A stretch of DNA of 64,000 nt from the NCBI RefSeq assembly GCF_002900965.1, contig NZ_PJOM01000002.1, forward strand, positions 1,054,001-1,118,000. The letters run 5' to 3'. Shown piece after piece: positions 31,792 through 41,487 of the stretch. A program made the position numbers and the translations under genes. Position 1 is the first letter of the stretch. Every line of letters starts with the position of its first letter. Below the pieces are notes generated by a model that did no database searches, was not told where the DNA came from, and saw only the letters and a program-made list of their open reading frames with translations. This stretch comes from Pseudotabrizicola formosa (GTDB lineage: Bacteria; Pseudomonadota; Alphaproteobacteria; Rhodobacterales; Rhodobacteraceae).

Positions 31792-34273
31792 CCTCGGACT
31801 TTCTGAACAGGGTGGACAGCGCCGATGACAGCGCATCGGCGGTCAACGGCTTTGGAACTGTGGCAATGCGACCCGGAAATCGGGGCGACAGCGGGTCAAC
31901 CTGCGGCAGATGACCCGAGACCACGATGGCCCGGGCCTCGGGCCAGCGGGTCAGCGCGGTTTCCGCCAGACGCCAGCCATCAACCCGGCCTGCAAGCGTC
32001 AGATCGGTGACGATCAGGGTCAAGGGGTCGGCCATCTGGTCCAGCGCCTCTGCCGCATCGCCCGCTAGCAGCAAGGGTGCGGCGATCGGCGCCAGAAGCG
32101 TGACGGCGGCCTTGCGATCTGCGGCATCATCCTCGACCAGCAGCACCGGTCCCAGATCCAACGACTCCGGGGCCAGTGCGGCGCGTTGCAGCGGCAGCGT
32201 CAGGCGCACCGTGGTGCCCTGACCGGGGGCAGAGGTGATGGCGATATCGCCGCCCGATTGCCGGATGAAGCCGTAAACCATGGCAAGGCCAAGCCCGGTA
32301 CCGGTGCCATCGGCGCGGGCGGTAAAGAATGGCTCCATCGCATGGGCCAGCACCTCGGGCGGCATGCCCGCACCGGTATCGGCCACCTCCACCACTGCCA
32401 GATCGTCCAGTTGCGAGACCGTCAGCGTAACCCGGCCCTTGGCCGCGATGGCCTGACCGGCATTCAGGCACAGGTTCAGGATGGCGCTTTCCAACTGCCC
32501 CGGATCAACCCGCACTGGCAACGCAATCGGCGCGTTCCGGACGATCAGCTCTACTTCCTCGGGCAATGCAAGGCTCACCAGATCCACGATGCCATCAACC
32601 AGCCCCGGCAGATCCAGCAGTTCCGGCTCCAGATGCTGGCGCCGGGCAAATGCCAGCAACCGCACGGTCAGGGCCGTGCCCAGATCGACCGCCGAGGCGA
32701 TGGACTGGCGCAGGATGCTTTGCCGCTCGGGCGGGGCCGAGTCCATCAAGTGCAGGCTGCCCGAGATGGTAGAGAGGATATTTCCGAAATCATGCGCCAC
32801 TTCGCCCGAAACCTTGCCAAGCGCCTCGATCCGCTGAATCTGGCGCAAGCGGTCTTCCAGCTGCCGCCGTTCGGTCGCGTCGGACAGCAGCACCACCGCG
32901 CCGCCCTTGGGCAGCGGGCTTTCGCGCAATTCGGTATGGTGAACGCCGCCGAGTGACAGGGTTGCGTAACCGGCCTGCTGCGCGCCGGACTGCCAGCCTG
33001 CATCGGCGATTACATCGGTCAGCCGGGGGCGGCCGGTCAGGCGCGCGGGATCAACCCGCAAAACGGGTGCCAGGCGGGCATTCTGCGCGACGATCTGGCC
33101 CTGATCCGACAGGATCGCCACCCCGTCGCTGATACCTGCCATCATGTTTTCATAAAGTGCGGTGCGCTGCGCCATCTGCCGATGCGACCGGTCCAGTCGC
33201 AACGCATTGGCGCGGAAGGTCCGGAACGCGTGAAACAGCTTGCCGATCTCATCCCCCTGCCCCTCACCACGCGGCAGCTTTGTCTGGCGGTCGCCGGCGG
33301 CAAGGCGGATCATCGCATCCGAAATCGCCCGCAGGTTGGCGGTGACATAGCCCGAGACATAGAGGGCGGCCACCAGCGCCAGCGCGGCACTGGCCAGCAC
33401 CACGAGCAGCAACGTGGACTTGGCCAGCGCGATGGCGGTGGTGGTGCTGGCACGTTCCGCCGCAATCGCCGCCTGCGCCTGCAAGGTGGCATTGGCCGCA
33501 TGGGCGGTGACGGCAGCGGCCCCAAGCCGGATGCGCACCAGCGCCGCCTCGGCCCCGATCTGGCGGGCAAGTTCCAGACGGCGCAGCTCGAACAGGCCGG
33601 CCTCGCCTTCGGCAATTGTCTTCAGCCGGCCCAGCTCTGCCGCCTCAGCCACCGGGCGTTGGCCGGTCAGGCCCAGAGTCAGGGGGCGGGTCAGTCGGGT
33701 GTATTCGCGCTGGAACTCGCCCACGCCGATCAGGTTTTCCGCCCGCCCTGCCCCCAGCAAGGCGGCAGCGGTGCGTTGCAGCACCAGCCAGTCCTGCCGT
33801 TCCTGCAACGGGGCGGTTGCGCGGGCCGATTGCGCCGCATAGCGGCGTTCGGCAACGGCAAGCTCGGCATTCAGCCGCAGGGTGCGGTCGCGCAATCCCG
33901 CGCGGAGCGAGGTGTCGCGGACCAGCCCGGCAATCGCCAACCGCGTCACCCCCAATGACGCGCGCAGCGGGTCGTCGGCGGGCAGCCCCGCCAGCAACCC
34001 GTCGACCAGCGCGGTGGCTGCCTGCCCTTCCTGCGCAATGCGGAACGGGCTTTCCAGCGTCAGCAGATAGGGGGCCAGTGTCGCCAGATCCGCCGCCTGC
34101 CGCGACAGGGTCAGCGCGGAATCGACCCCTGTCAGGGTTTCGGCCAGCAAGCGGTCCATCCGGTCATTGCCGCGCGACAGCGCGCCCCAGGCAATCCCCC
34201 CTACCGTGAGCACCGCCACGGCCAGCAACGCCAGCGCCACCAGCAGGCGGCTGCGGACGGAAAACCGTTTCAT
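31769..34273 (-). CDS. Membrane hybrid sensor histidine kinase (HAMP-PAS-HisKA-HATPase-REC)
   Basis: 834 residues. A first membrane segment (LLVALALLAVAVLTVGGIAWGAL) and a second around residue 290 (LLLVVLASAALALVAALYV) bracket a large helical periplasmic sensor. HAMP and PAS-like regions follow. The HisKA motif is EALGKVSGEVAHDFGNILSTISG, and the ATPase has DTGAGMPPE and GTGLGLAMVYGF. The C-terminal receiver keeps IVTDLTLAG. Its ATG overlaps the response regulator stop (ATGA). The divergent iron- or phospho-compound-type ABC importer is the likely regulated target. Confidence 0.88.
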   Translation of the reverse strand: MKRFSVRSRLLVALALLAVAVLTVGGIAWGALSRGNDRMDRLLAETLTGVDSALTLSRQAADLATLAPYLLTLESPFRIAQEGQAATALVDGLLAGLPADDPLRASLGVTRLAIAGLVRDTSLRAGLRDRTLRLNAELAVAERRYAAQSARATAPLQERQDWLVLQRTAAALLGAGRAENLIGVGEFQREYTRLTRPLTLGLTGQRPVAEAAELGRLKTIAEGEAGLFELRRLELARQIGAEAALVRIRLGAAAVTAHAANATLQAQAAIAAERASTTTAIALAKSTLLLVVLASAALALVAALYVSGYVTANLRAISDAMIRLAAGDRQTKLPRGEGQGDEIGKLFHAFRTFRANALRLDRSHRQMAQRTALYENMMAGISDGVAILSDQGQIVAQNARLAPVLRVDPARLTGRPRLTDVIADAGWQSGAQQAGYATLSLGGVHHTELRESPLPKGGAVVLLSDATERRQLEDRLRQIQRIEALGKVSGEVAHDFGNILSTISGSLHLMDSAPPERQSILRQSIASAVDLGTALTVRLLAFARRQHLEPELLDLPGLVDGIVDLVSLALPEEVELIVRNAPIALPVRVDPGQLESAILNLCLNAGQAIAAKGRVTLTVSQLDDLAVVEVADTGAGMPPEVLAHAMEPFFTARADGTGTGLGLAMVYGFIRQSGGDIAITSAPGQGTTVRLTLPLQRAALAPESLDLGPVLLVEDDAADRKAAVTLLAPIAAPLLLAGDAAEALDQMADPLTLIVTDLTLAGRVDGWRLAETALTRWPEARAIVVSGHLPQVDPLSPRFPGRIATVPKPLTADALSSALSTLFRKSEDAKVAQR

Positions 34274-35025
34274 GCCATCACACCGGTGACAAAGATATAG
34301 CCCTGCCCGCGGCGGGTCTGCAGATGGACCGGCTTTGACGGCACGGCTTCGATCTTGCGGCGCAGGCGCAGGATCAGAACATCGATGGTGCGGTCCATAT
34401 ACTGCGACAGATCATTGCCCAGTTCGGTCAGCAATTCGGTGCGCGGAATGATGCGGCCCGGATGGCGCAGGAAATATTCCAGCAGCCGGTATTCGGCATT
34501 GGTCAGCGCAATCTCTGCCCCCATCGGGTCGAGCAACTCGCGCCGGGTCTGGTCCAGCCGCATCTGTCCGAAGGCCCGGATCATGCTGCTGCTGCGGTCG
34601 GGGGGCAGCACGCCCGGATGGCCCACGCGGCGCAGCACTGCGCGCAGGCGGGCAATCAGTTCACGCGGGTTGAAAGGCTTCATCATGTAGTCGTCAGCCC
34701 CGGTTTCCAGCCCGATGATCTTGTCCATCTCATCGCCGCGCCCGGTCAGCATCACCACCGGAATCCCGGTCGTCTCGCGGATGCGGATCGCAAGGGTCAG
34801 GCCGTTTTCGCCCCGCAGCCGCAGGTCGATCAACGCAAGGTCCACCGCCGGTCGCGGGCCCAGGGCCAGAAAGGACGCCCCGTCCGCCATGGGCAACGGG
34901 GTAAAGCCGTTGCCGGCCAGCAATTCGGCGACTGTCCGGCGCAGGTCGGCGTCATCATCGATTATGGCCACGACCGGGTCTTTGCCCAAAGGCATCTCCC
35001 CCTGCGGCATGGACGCCTGTTCCAT
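34270..35025 (-). CDS. OmpR-family response regulator
   Basis: 251 residues. The receiver domain has AIIDDDADLRR, phospho-Asp in LALIDLRL, VVMLTGRGDEMDKI and YMMKPFNPREL. The winged-helix output domain has LTNAEYRLLEYFLRHPGRIIPRTELL, DRTIDVLILRLRRKIE and TRRGQGYIFV. The ATG at 35025 has GGAGGAAAAGGCA ahead of it; an ATG at 35079 does not. It is cotranscribed with the kinase and divergent from the ABC importer at 35247. The 221 bp between them presumably hold both promoters; I see no clear operator. Confidence 0.9.
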   Translation of the reverse strand: MEQASMPQGEMPLGKDPVVAIIDDDADLRRTVAELLAGNGFTPLPMADGASFLALGPRPAVDLALIDLRLRGENGLTLAIRIRETTGIPVVMLTGRGDEMDKIIGLETGADDYMMKPFNPRELIARLRAVLRRVGHPGVLPPDRSSSMIRAFGQMRLDQTRRELLDPMGAEIALTNAEYRLLEYFLRHPGRIIPRTELLTELGNDLSQYMDRTIDVLILRLRRKIEAVPSKPVHLQTRRGQGYIFVTGVMA

Positions 35026-35246
35026 TGCCTTTTCCTCCCCATGGCCATGATGGCCAAACTGCAGGGCGGCGCAATCCAATTCAGGTTAGCAAAGTTCCGG
35101 GTTTGGCGGGGTTTTGTAACACTGTTCATCAAAAGCCCGGCCTTCGGACAGGCTGTTAACCCGGACACCCCTTCGCCTGAGGCCGGATCTCGTGCCAGTC
35201 TTTGCGCCTACCACCAGGGAGAGGTGGTCTATCTGGGAGGATGACA

Positions 35247-36275
35247 ATGAAAGTTTCGATGATCAGTGCGCTGGCACTGGGCGCTGCCATGGCCGCAGGT
35301 GCGGCGCAGGCCCAAAGCCTGAACGTGGTCTGCTCGAACGAGCAGGCCTGGTGCGATCTGATGGCACAGAACTTCAAGATCGACACCGGCGTCGATGTGG
35401 CCATGGTGCGCAAATCCACCGGCGAGGTGCTGGCGCAGATCCGCGCCGAAGCGGGCAACCCCAAGATTGATGTCTGGTGGGGCGGAACCGGCGACCCGCA
35501 TCTGATTGCCGCCAATGAAGACCTCACCGTGCCGACCGGCGTCGATGTGTCGGGCCAGCTCGGCTGGTCGCAGAACATGACCGAAATGTCGGGCGGCAAG
35601 GCTGTGGGCGTGCATGTCGGCCTGTTGGGCATGCTCTACAACACCGAAGTTCTGGCCGAAAAGGGGCTGCCCGCGCCAGCCTGCTGGAAGGATCTGGCCA
35701 AGCCCGAATACAAGGGCGAAGTGACGGTCTCGAACCCGCAATCCTCGGGCACCGCCTATACCCAGCTGGCCACGCTGGTGCAGCTGTTTGGTGAAGATGA
35801 GGCGTTCAAGATGCTGGCCGAGATCGGGGCCAACGTGAACCAGAACACCAAATCCGGCTCCGCCCCCGGCAAGATGGCCGCGCGTGGCGAGACCACCATC
35901 GCGGTCGGCTTCATGCATGACATGGTGAACCTGAAAAAGCAGGGTTTCCCGGTCGAGATCGTCTCGCCTTGCGAAGGCACCGGCTATGAGGTGGGGGCCG
36001 TGTCCGTCATCAACGGCACCCCGAACCTTGAGGCGGCCAGGCAGTGGGTAGAATATGTGATCAGCGCCGAGGCGCAATCGGCAGGCTTGGAGGTGGGTGT
36101 GTTCAACATCCCGTCCAACCCCGAAGCCGCGACCGACCCCGAAGCGCCCGACATGGCAGGGGTCAAGCTGATCGACTACGATTTCGCCACCTATGGCTCG
36201 TCTGAGACGCGCGAGCGTCTGCTGGCGCGGTGGGAAGCCGAAGTGAAATCCAAGGGCGGCAATTTCGAGGAATGA
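35247..36275 (+). CDS. ABC transporter substrate-binding protein, AfuA/FbpA-like
   Basis: 342 residues. Signal peptide MKVSMISALALGAAMAAGAAQAQ. The mature protein shows the class pattern LNVVCSNEQAWCDLMAQNF, NPKIDVWWGGTGDPHLIAA, GLLGMLYNT and PEYKGEVTVSNPQSSGTAYT. Proteins of this type bind Fe3+ or, in AfuA, hexose phosphates. The Tyr ligands of true ferric-binding proteins are not evident, so an organic ligand is possible. The ATG at 35247 follows GGAGGATGACA. It is first in an SBP-permease-ATPase operon next to a two-component system. Confidence 0.85.
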   Translation: MKVSMISALALGAAMAAGAAQAQSLNVVCSNEQAWCDLMAQNFKIDTGVDVAMVRKSTGEVLAQIRAEAGNPKIDVWWGGTGDPHLIAANEDLTVPTGVDVSGQLGWSQNMTEMSGGKAVGVHVGLLGMLYNTEVLAEKGLPAPACWKDLAKPEYKGEVTVSNPQSSGTAYTQLATLVQLFGEDEAFKMLAEIGANVNQNTKSGSAPGKMAARGETTIAVGFMHDMVNLKKQGFPVEIVSPCEGTGYEVGAVSVINGTPNLEAARQWVEYVISAEAQSAGLEVGVFNIPSNPEAATDPEAPDMAGVKLIDYDFATYGSSETRERLLARWEAEVKSKGGNFEE

Positions 36276-36347
36276 TTGCCTGACCGGCCCGCCCCCTCGG
36301 GGCGGGCCAATCTGCCGTCACGGCAAGACTTCCGGGAGATTGATGCA

Positions 36348-38504
36348 ATGCGGCGCACGGCGGGGCTTTGGCTTTTGGCCGGGCTGGCGGGCTATGGCCT
36401 GCTGCCCTGGTATATGGTGGCGGGGGGCTTCTGGTCCCTTGGCTGGATGATGCAGATGGGCGGCGAGGCGCAATCGGCGCTCTTGTGGTCGTTGGGTGGG
36501 CGGGGCTGGCTGTGGCTGCCGCTGCTGGGCTTTGCGGTCGCAGGGGCCACTCTGGTGCTTGCGCGCGGACAGCTGGCGATGGCGCGGGGGCTGGTGATTG
36601 CCGGGGCGCTGGGCTTGGCGCTGATGGCGGCGCAGGGTCTGGTGATCCTTGGCAACGGCACCCGGTTCGGGTTGCTGGAAGGAGCCACGCAACCCGGCAT
36701 GGGCGCAGGCGCGCTTGTGGTGGGGGCGGCGCTGCTGTTTTTGCTGACCACCGGCATTTCCGGCCTTGGCCGCGGCCGGGGCGACGCCTTCATCACCGGC
36801 ATGATCGGGGCCATCGTGGCGCTGGTCGGCATCTTTGTCTTCTACCCGATGAGCTTTATCCTGGTGCGCGCATTCGAGCTTCGCGGCGGTGCGGGGCTGG
36901 GGGTGAGTGAGTTCCTGCCCCGTTTTCTGGCAGGGGAAATCTGGTCGCCCGCCTGCCTGACCGGGCTTGGCTATTGCGGTGCTGCGCTCAATTCGCTGAT
37001 GCTGGCGCTGGCCACGGCCACCGGCACCACGCTGATGGGGCTGGCCTTTGCCCTGATCTTCACCCGCACCAATTTTCGCGCCAAGAAACTGCTGCGCGTG
37101 CTGACCATCCTGCCGATCATCACCCCACCCTTTGTCATCGGGCTGGTGCTGATCCTGCTTTTTGGCCGCTCGGGCACCATCACCGAATTCTTTGCCGACG
37201 CCTTTGGCTGGGAAAAAACCCGCTGGCTGTACAGCTTCTGGGGGGTCTGGCTGGCGCAGATGCTGTCGTTCACGCCGATTGCCTTTCTGGTTCTGATCGG
37301 CGTGGTCGAAGGCGTCAGCCCCAGCATGGAAGAGGCCAGCCAGACGCTGGACGCCGACCGCTGGCAAACCTTCCGCTTCATCAGCCTGCCGCTCATGCGC
37401 CCGGGTCTGGCCAATGCCTTCCTTTTGGGGTTCATCGAAAGCCTGGCCGATTTCGGCAATCCGCTGGTCTTGGGCGGCAATTTCAACGTGCTGTCGACCG
37501 AGATCTATTTTGCCATCGTCGGCACCGTGGCCGACCCGGCCAAGGCGGCGATCCTGTCGCTGATCCTGCTGTCACTGACGCTGGGGGCGTTTCTGGCGCA
37601 GCGCAAATGGCTGGGCCGCAAGAACTATGCCACCGTGACCGGCAAGGGCGATTCAGGCCGCAATGCCGCGCTGAACGACGGGCTGCGCTGGACCTGCTAT
37701 GCCGTAGCCCTGCCATGGGCCGCCTTCACGCTGGTGCTGTATGGGCTGATCTTCTTTGGCAGTTTCGTCAAGCTCTGGGGCTATGACCATACCCTGACCT
37801 TCGAGCATTACACCCGCGCCTTCGGCATCGTCTACCGCAACGGCATCCACTTCATCGGGGCGGCCTGGAGCAGCTATTTCACCACGCTGACCATCGCGGC
37901 CATCGCCGCCCCGCTGACCGCCGCCGTGGGTCTGGCGACCGCCTATCTGCTGGTGCGGCAGAAGTTCACCGGCAAGGACGCGTTCGAGTTTTCCACCATG
38001 CTGTCCTTTGCCATTCCCGGCACGGTGATCGGGGTGGCCTATGTGATGGCCTTCAACTTCCCGCCCATCGAACTGACGGCGACCGGACTGATCCTGATCA
38101 TCGTCTTTGTGTTCCGCAACATGCCGGTGGGCGTGCGTGGCGGCATCGCGGCGATGAGCCAGCTGGACAAATCGCTGGATGAGGCGTCGATCACGCTGGG
38201 CGCGAATTCCGCCACCACCCTGCGCCGGGTGATCCTGCCCTTGATGGGGCCTGCGATTCTGGCGGCACTCACCTACAGTTTCGTGCGCGCCATCACCTCG
38301 GTCTCTGCCGTGATCTTTCTGGTGTCGGCGCGCTATAACATGGCCACCAGCTTTATCGTCGGACGGGTGGAGAATGGCGAATTCGGCATCGCGATTGCCT
38401 ACGCGACCGTGCTGATCGTCACCATGCTGGCTGCCATCCTTGCCCTGCAACTGATCATCGGACGACGCAAACTGCGCCGGGCCGACCGCATCGAAGCCCA
38501 TTGA
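36348..38504 (+). CDS. ABC transporter fused permease, AfuB/FbpB-like
   Basis: 718-residue membrane protein with two permease modules in one chain, as in FbpB/AfuB. The coupling loops are EEASQTLDADRWQTFRFISLPLMRPGLANAF in the first half and DEASITLGANSATTLRRVILPLMGPAILAAL in the second. An extra set of N-terminal helices precedes the first module. The ATG at 36348 follows GGGAGATTGATGCA. It is the second gene of the operon and overlaps no neighbour. Confidence 0.9.
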   Translation: MRRTAGLWLLAGLAGYGLLPWYMVAGGFWSLGWMMQMGGEAQSALLWSLGGRGWLWLPLLGFAVAGATLVLARGQLAMARGLVIAGALGLALMAAQGLVILGNGTRFGLLEGATQPGMGAGALVVGAALLFLLTTGISGLGRGRGDAFITGMIGAIVALVGIFVFYPMSFILVRAFELRGGAGLGVSEFLPRFLAGEIWSPACLTGLGYCGAALNSLMLALATATGTTLMGLAFALIFTRTNFRAKKLLRVLTILPIITPPFVIGLVLILLFGRSGTITEFFADAFGWEKTRWLYSFWGVWLAQMLSFTPIAFLVLIGVVEGVSPSMEEASQTLDADRWQTFRFISLPLMRPGLANAFLLGFIESLADFGNPLVLGGNFNVLSTEIYFAIVGTVADPAKAAILSLILLSLTLGAFLAQRKWLGRKNYATVTGKGDSGRNAALNDGLRWTCYAVALPWAAFTLVLYGLIFFGSFVKLWGYDHTLTFEHYTRAFGIVYRNGIHFIGAAWSSYFTTLTIAAIAAPLTAAVGLATAYLLVRQKFTGKDAFEFSTMLSFAIPGTVIGVAYVMAFNFPPIELTATGLILIIVFVFRNMPVGVRGGIAAMSQLDKSLDEASITLGANSATTLRRVILPLMGPAILAALTYSFVRAITSVSAVIFLVSARYNMATSFIVGRVENGEFGIAIAYATVLIVTMLAAILALQLIIGRRKLRRADRIEAH

Positions 38505-38515
38505 AGGAGGATGCC

Positions 38516-39565
38516 ATGAAAGGCTCTGTCCGGTTTGAAAATGTCACGAAGAAATTCGGCGATGTGGTCGCGTTAAAGCCGCTGTCTCTGGATATTGCGC
38601 CCGGCACGCTGGTCACCCTGCTGGGGCCATCGGGCTGCGGCAAGACCACGACGCTGCGGCTGATCGCGGGGCTGGAAAGCGCAACCGAAGGGCGCATCCT
38701 GATCGGCGGTGAGGATGTGACGCATCTGTCCGCCACCTATCGCCGCGTGTCGATGGTGTTTCAGTCCTACGCGCTGTTTCCACATATGACCGTGCTGGAA
38801 AATGTCGGCTACGGGCTGTCGGTCAAGGGCATGTCGAAAACCGAAGTGCGCGACCGGGCCGAGGCCGGGCTGGAAACCGTGGGCCTGAAAGGCTTTGGCG
38901 CGCGGCTGCCGTCGGAACTGTCGGGCGGCCAGCAACAGCGTGTGGCGGTCGCCCGCGCCATTGTGCTGGAACCCGAGGTGCTGCTGCTGGACGAGCCCTT
39001 GTCGAACCTTGACGCCAAGCTGCGCCGCCATGTGCGCGAAGAGATCCGCCAGATCCAGCAACGCCTTGGCCTGACCGCGGTTTACGTCACCCATGATCAG
39101 GAAGAGGCGATGGCAGTGTCAGACCGGATCATCGTGATGAAGAATGCCGAGATCGCGCAGGAAGGCACGCCGTTTGATCTTTACGACCGGCCCGCGAATG
39201 CCTTCATTGCCGATTTCATCGGCGACGCGAACCTGATCGATGTCGAGGTCACCAAGGCCGGGACGCCGACCGAAATCAGACTGATGGGCCGGCAACTGAC
39301 CCTCCCCCTGACCAGCCAGTCGGCAGGCGCAGCGCGGATGGTTCTGCGCCCGCATCACATCCAGCTGTCACGGGATGCAGGCTCCCACGCTCTGCCCGCC
39401 GAGGTCACCTATGCCGCATGGCTGGGCAATTCGGTGCAGTATACGCTGTCCACCGAGGTGGGGTCGATCTTCGCCATCGGCGCGCCACAACCCCTGCCCT
39501 TCCGTCAGGGCGAGACGGTGCATCTGGGCTTTGGGCTCGACGATGTGAGGCTTGTGCCTGCCTGA
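38516..39565 (+). CDS. ABC transporter ATP-binding protein, AfuC/FbpC-like
   Basis: 349 residues. Walker A GPSGCGKTT, Q-loop VFQSYALFPH, signature LSGGQQQRVAVARAI, Walker B VLLLDEPLSNLDAK, switch His in VTHDQEEAMAVSDRI. A C-terminal TOBE-type domain follows (about 240-349), typical of iron, polyamine and sugar-phosphate importers. The ATG at 38516 follows GGAGGATGCC. It completes the importer operon. Confidence 0.93.
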   Translation: MKGSVRFENVTKKFGDVVALKPLSLDIAPGTLVTLLGPSGCGKTTTLRLIAGLESATEGRILIGGEDVTHLSATYRRVSMVFQSYALFPHMTVLENVGYGLSVKGMSKTEVRDRAEAGLETVGLKGFGARLPSELSGGQQQRVAVARAIVLEPEVLLLDEPLSNLDAKLRRHVREEIRQIQQRLGLTAVYVTHDQEEAMAVSDRIIVMKNAEIAQEGTPFDLYDRPANAFIADFIGDANLIDVEVTKAGTPTEIRLMGRQLTLPLTSQSAGAARMVLRPHHIQLSRDAGSHALPAEVTYAAWLGNSVQYTLSTEVGSIFAIGAPQPLPFRQGETVHLGFGLDDVRLVPA

Positions 39566-39858
39566 AGAACGGCCATTGCGGGGGTCCACTGCGCAGTCTG
39601 GCTGCTCTAAACGCTGCCCCGCGACCCTTGGGCGGAGTTCAGACATATCAAGAAACTGCTTGCAATGAACCATTGGTTTTACTTGCAGTCACACCATCCA
39701 CGGCGGCCGGCTGTCGCCGATCATGCCCAGCACGCAAGGACGCGCAACCGCATAATGTGGCCGCGACGCGCGACTACGGTTATCGCCGTGCTTCTTCGCT
39801 AACGCCAGGCTCCGAAAGTCGGATGGTCGCGCGGAAGCCCTCTGAACCGAAATAGGGA

Positions 39859-39931
39859 AAAGCCCCAACTGGGGCTCTCGTAAGTATTCGGTATCTGAAG
39901 GTGGCGGAGGGAGTGGGTCTGACGTCGAACC
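39859..39931. repeat. Imperfect copy of the tRNA-Ser 3' end and its terminator (possible att site)
   Basis: AGCCCC-AACT-GGGGCT (39861-39876) followed by GTATCTGAAGGTGGCGGAG (39891-39909) parallels the terminator and 3' end of the tRNA-Ser at 45729-45777, in the same order and orientation. The 8 bases TGGCGGAG (39902-39909) equal the tRNA's last bases. It could be the far boundary of an element inserted at the tRNA 3' end. The remainder of the 39566-40064 gap shows no gene I can support. Confidence 0.5.
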
Positions 39932-40064
39932 TTCTCCACCTTAAGCCATTGAATAAAAACGTATTTTATGTTGCCCTTATTCCCGACCGCTGAACTTCAC
40001 ATGGCGGCTTTACGCCCATCAAGCGCACATATCCGAAACGAAACGGTATCTGGAGGTTTGATAC

Positions 40065-40154
40065 ATGGGCTTCGATCTCGTGCTCGGCGGCATCGTTGCC
40101 GCAGCGCTCCTTGTGTACCTGCTGGCCGTGCTCCTGCGGCCGGAACGGTTCTGA
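40065..40154 (+). CDS. kdpF: KdpF, small subunit of the potassium-transporting ATPase
   Basis: 29-residue single-helix membrane peptide (MGFDLVLGGIVAAALLVYLL then AVLLRPERF), the usual KdpF size and pattern, ending in the typical RPERF. A good ribosome site, TGGAGGTTTGATAC, precedes it. KdpF stabilises the KdpFABC complex. Here the rest of the complex is broken, so it has no obvious partner. Confidence 0.85.
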   Translation: MGFDLVLGGIVAAALLVYLLAVLLRPERF

Positions 40155-40164
40155 GGGGCGTGGC

Positions 40165-40878
40165 ATGGCACAACACCAAAACACATCGATCTTTTCCGCC
40201 GACCTCGTCGGGCCAGCTATCCGGGACAGTTTCACCAAGCTCGACCCGCGCCAGCTGATCCGCAACCCGGTGATGTTCACCACGGCCATGGCGGGCATGT
40301 GGCTGAACGCGACATTCGGCGGCGTCGGCGTGGGGATGATCAACATGTTCCTCTACATCATCGTCGCGGTTTTCGTCGCGGGCATGATGGTCGGGCGCAC
40401 CCCTGAATACCTCGGCCACAGGATCGAGGCCAAGGAGGTGCGGCTGGCCATTCTGGCGCTGTTCTCTCACGCGGTCCTGATCCTCGGGCCCACGGCGCTG
40501 TTCGCCGCGACCTCGCTGGGCCAGGCCACTGTTCAGGACCCGGGCGCGCACGGCTTCTCTGAGATTCTTTACGAGTTCACGTCGGCTGCGGCCAACAACG
40601 GCTCGGGCTTCGAGGGCTTGGGCGACGGAACCTGGGCCTGGAACATCGCCACAGGCATCGTGATGCTGCTGGGCCGTTACCTCCCCATCATCTTGCCGCT
40701 CGCCATTGTGGGCAGCCTGATGGCCAAGCGCCGCGCGGCGGAAAGCGCGGGCACGCTTGGCGTCGAGGATGCGACCTTCGGCACGATGCTTGGCTTGACG
40801 GTCGTCATCTTCGGCGCGCTCACCTTCCTGCCGGCGGCTGCTCTTGGTCCGCTGGCCGAACACTTCTCGCTGCCCTGA
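40165..40878 (+). pseudogene. Chimeric kdpB'-'kdpA remnant
   Basis: An open frame of 237 codons joining two proteins. Codons 1 to about 40 (MAQHQNTSIFSADLVGPAIR ... DPRQLIRNPVMFTT) are the N-terminus of KdpB. From about codon 41 on (MAGMWLNATFGGVGVGM ... GRTPEYLG ... GPHGFSE-like ... GALTFLPAAALGPLAEH) it is the C-terminal third of KdpA. The KdpA selectivity-filter repeats 1-3 and the whole KdpB catalytic part (DKTGT phosphorylation site) are missing. A simple in-frame deletion explains it only if kdpB preceded kdpA; otherwise a rearrangement or an assembly error is needed. It cannot encode a working pump. Confidence 0.8.
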
Positions 40879-40902
40879 CCGGCGCTGACAGGAGACAGAA
40901 CC

Positions 40903-41478
40903 ATGAATGACATCATCTCAGGGCTTCGCGTCACGGCCGCAACGATGGCGATCTGCGTCGCAGGCTATACCACGGTGATCCTCGGCTTTGCGCAGGCCGT
41001 GACACCGGCGACGGCCAACGGATCGCTGATCACTGATGACACCGGCACAGTGATTGGCAGCCGCCTGATCGCGCAGGGCTTCACCTTTCCGGAATACTTC
41101 TGGCCCCGACCATCGGCGGTGGACTACGCCGCCGATGGCGCAGGGGGCTCCAATCTCTCTCCTGCCAACCCCGAGTTGGCAGAACGGGCGGAGGCGCTGA
41201 TCACGGCCCATGGCGGAGTCGACGGCACCCTGATCCCCGCGGATCTGGTGACCGCCTCGGGCGCGGGGCTGGACCCCCACATCTCGCGAGAGGGTGCGCT
41301 CTTTCAAGTGACCCGCGTGGCCGAGGCGCGCGGGGTCGAGCCTGCTGCCATCCGGGCGATTGTCGACCGGTTGGCCGAACGGCCCGGCGGGATCTTCACC
41401 GCGGCCAGGATCGTCAACGTCTTGGAATTGAACCTCGCACTCGATGCGGAATTGGTAAGTCCCGCCAGTACAGAGTAA
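40903..41478 (+). CDS. kdpC: KdpC, potassium-transporting ATPase C chain
   Basis: 191 residues, full length. One N-terminal membrane helix (TAATMAICVAGYTTVILGFAQ) is followed by the periplasmic domain with EYFWPRPSAVDY, GGSNLSPANPEL and the ASGAGLDPHIS motif, all characteristic. The ATG at 40903 follows ACAGGAGACAGAACC. It is intact but follows a destroyed kdpA/kdpB, so it is probably without function. Confidence 0.9.
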   Translation: MNDIISGLRVTAATMAICVAGYTTVILGFAQAVTPATANGSLITDDTGTVIGSRLIAQGFTFPEYFWPRPSAVDYAADGAGGSNLSPANPELAERAEALITAHGGVDGTLIPADLVTASGAGLDPHISREGALFQVTRVAEARGVEPAAIRAIVDRLAERPGGIFTAARIVNVLELNLALDAELVSPASTE

Positions 41479-41487
41479 AACAGTACC

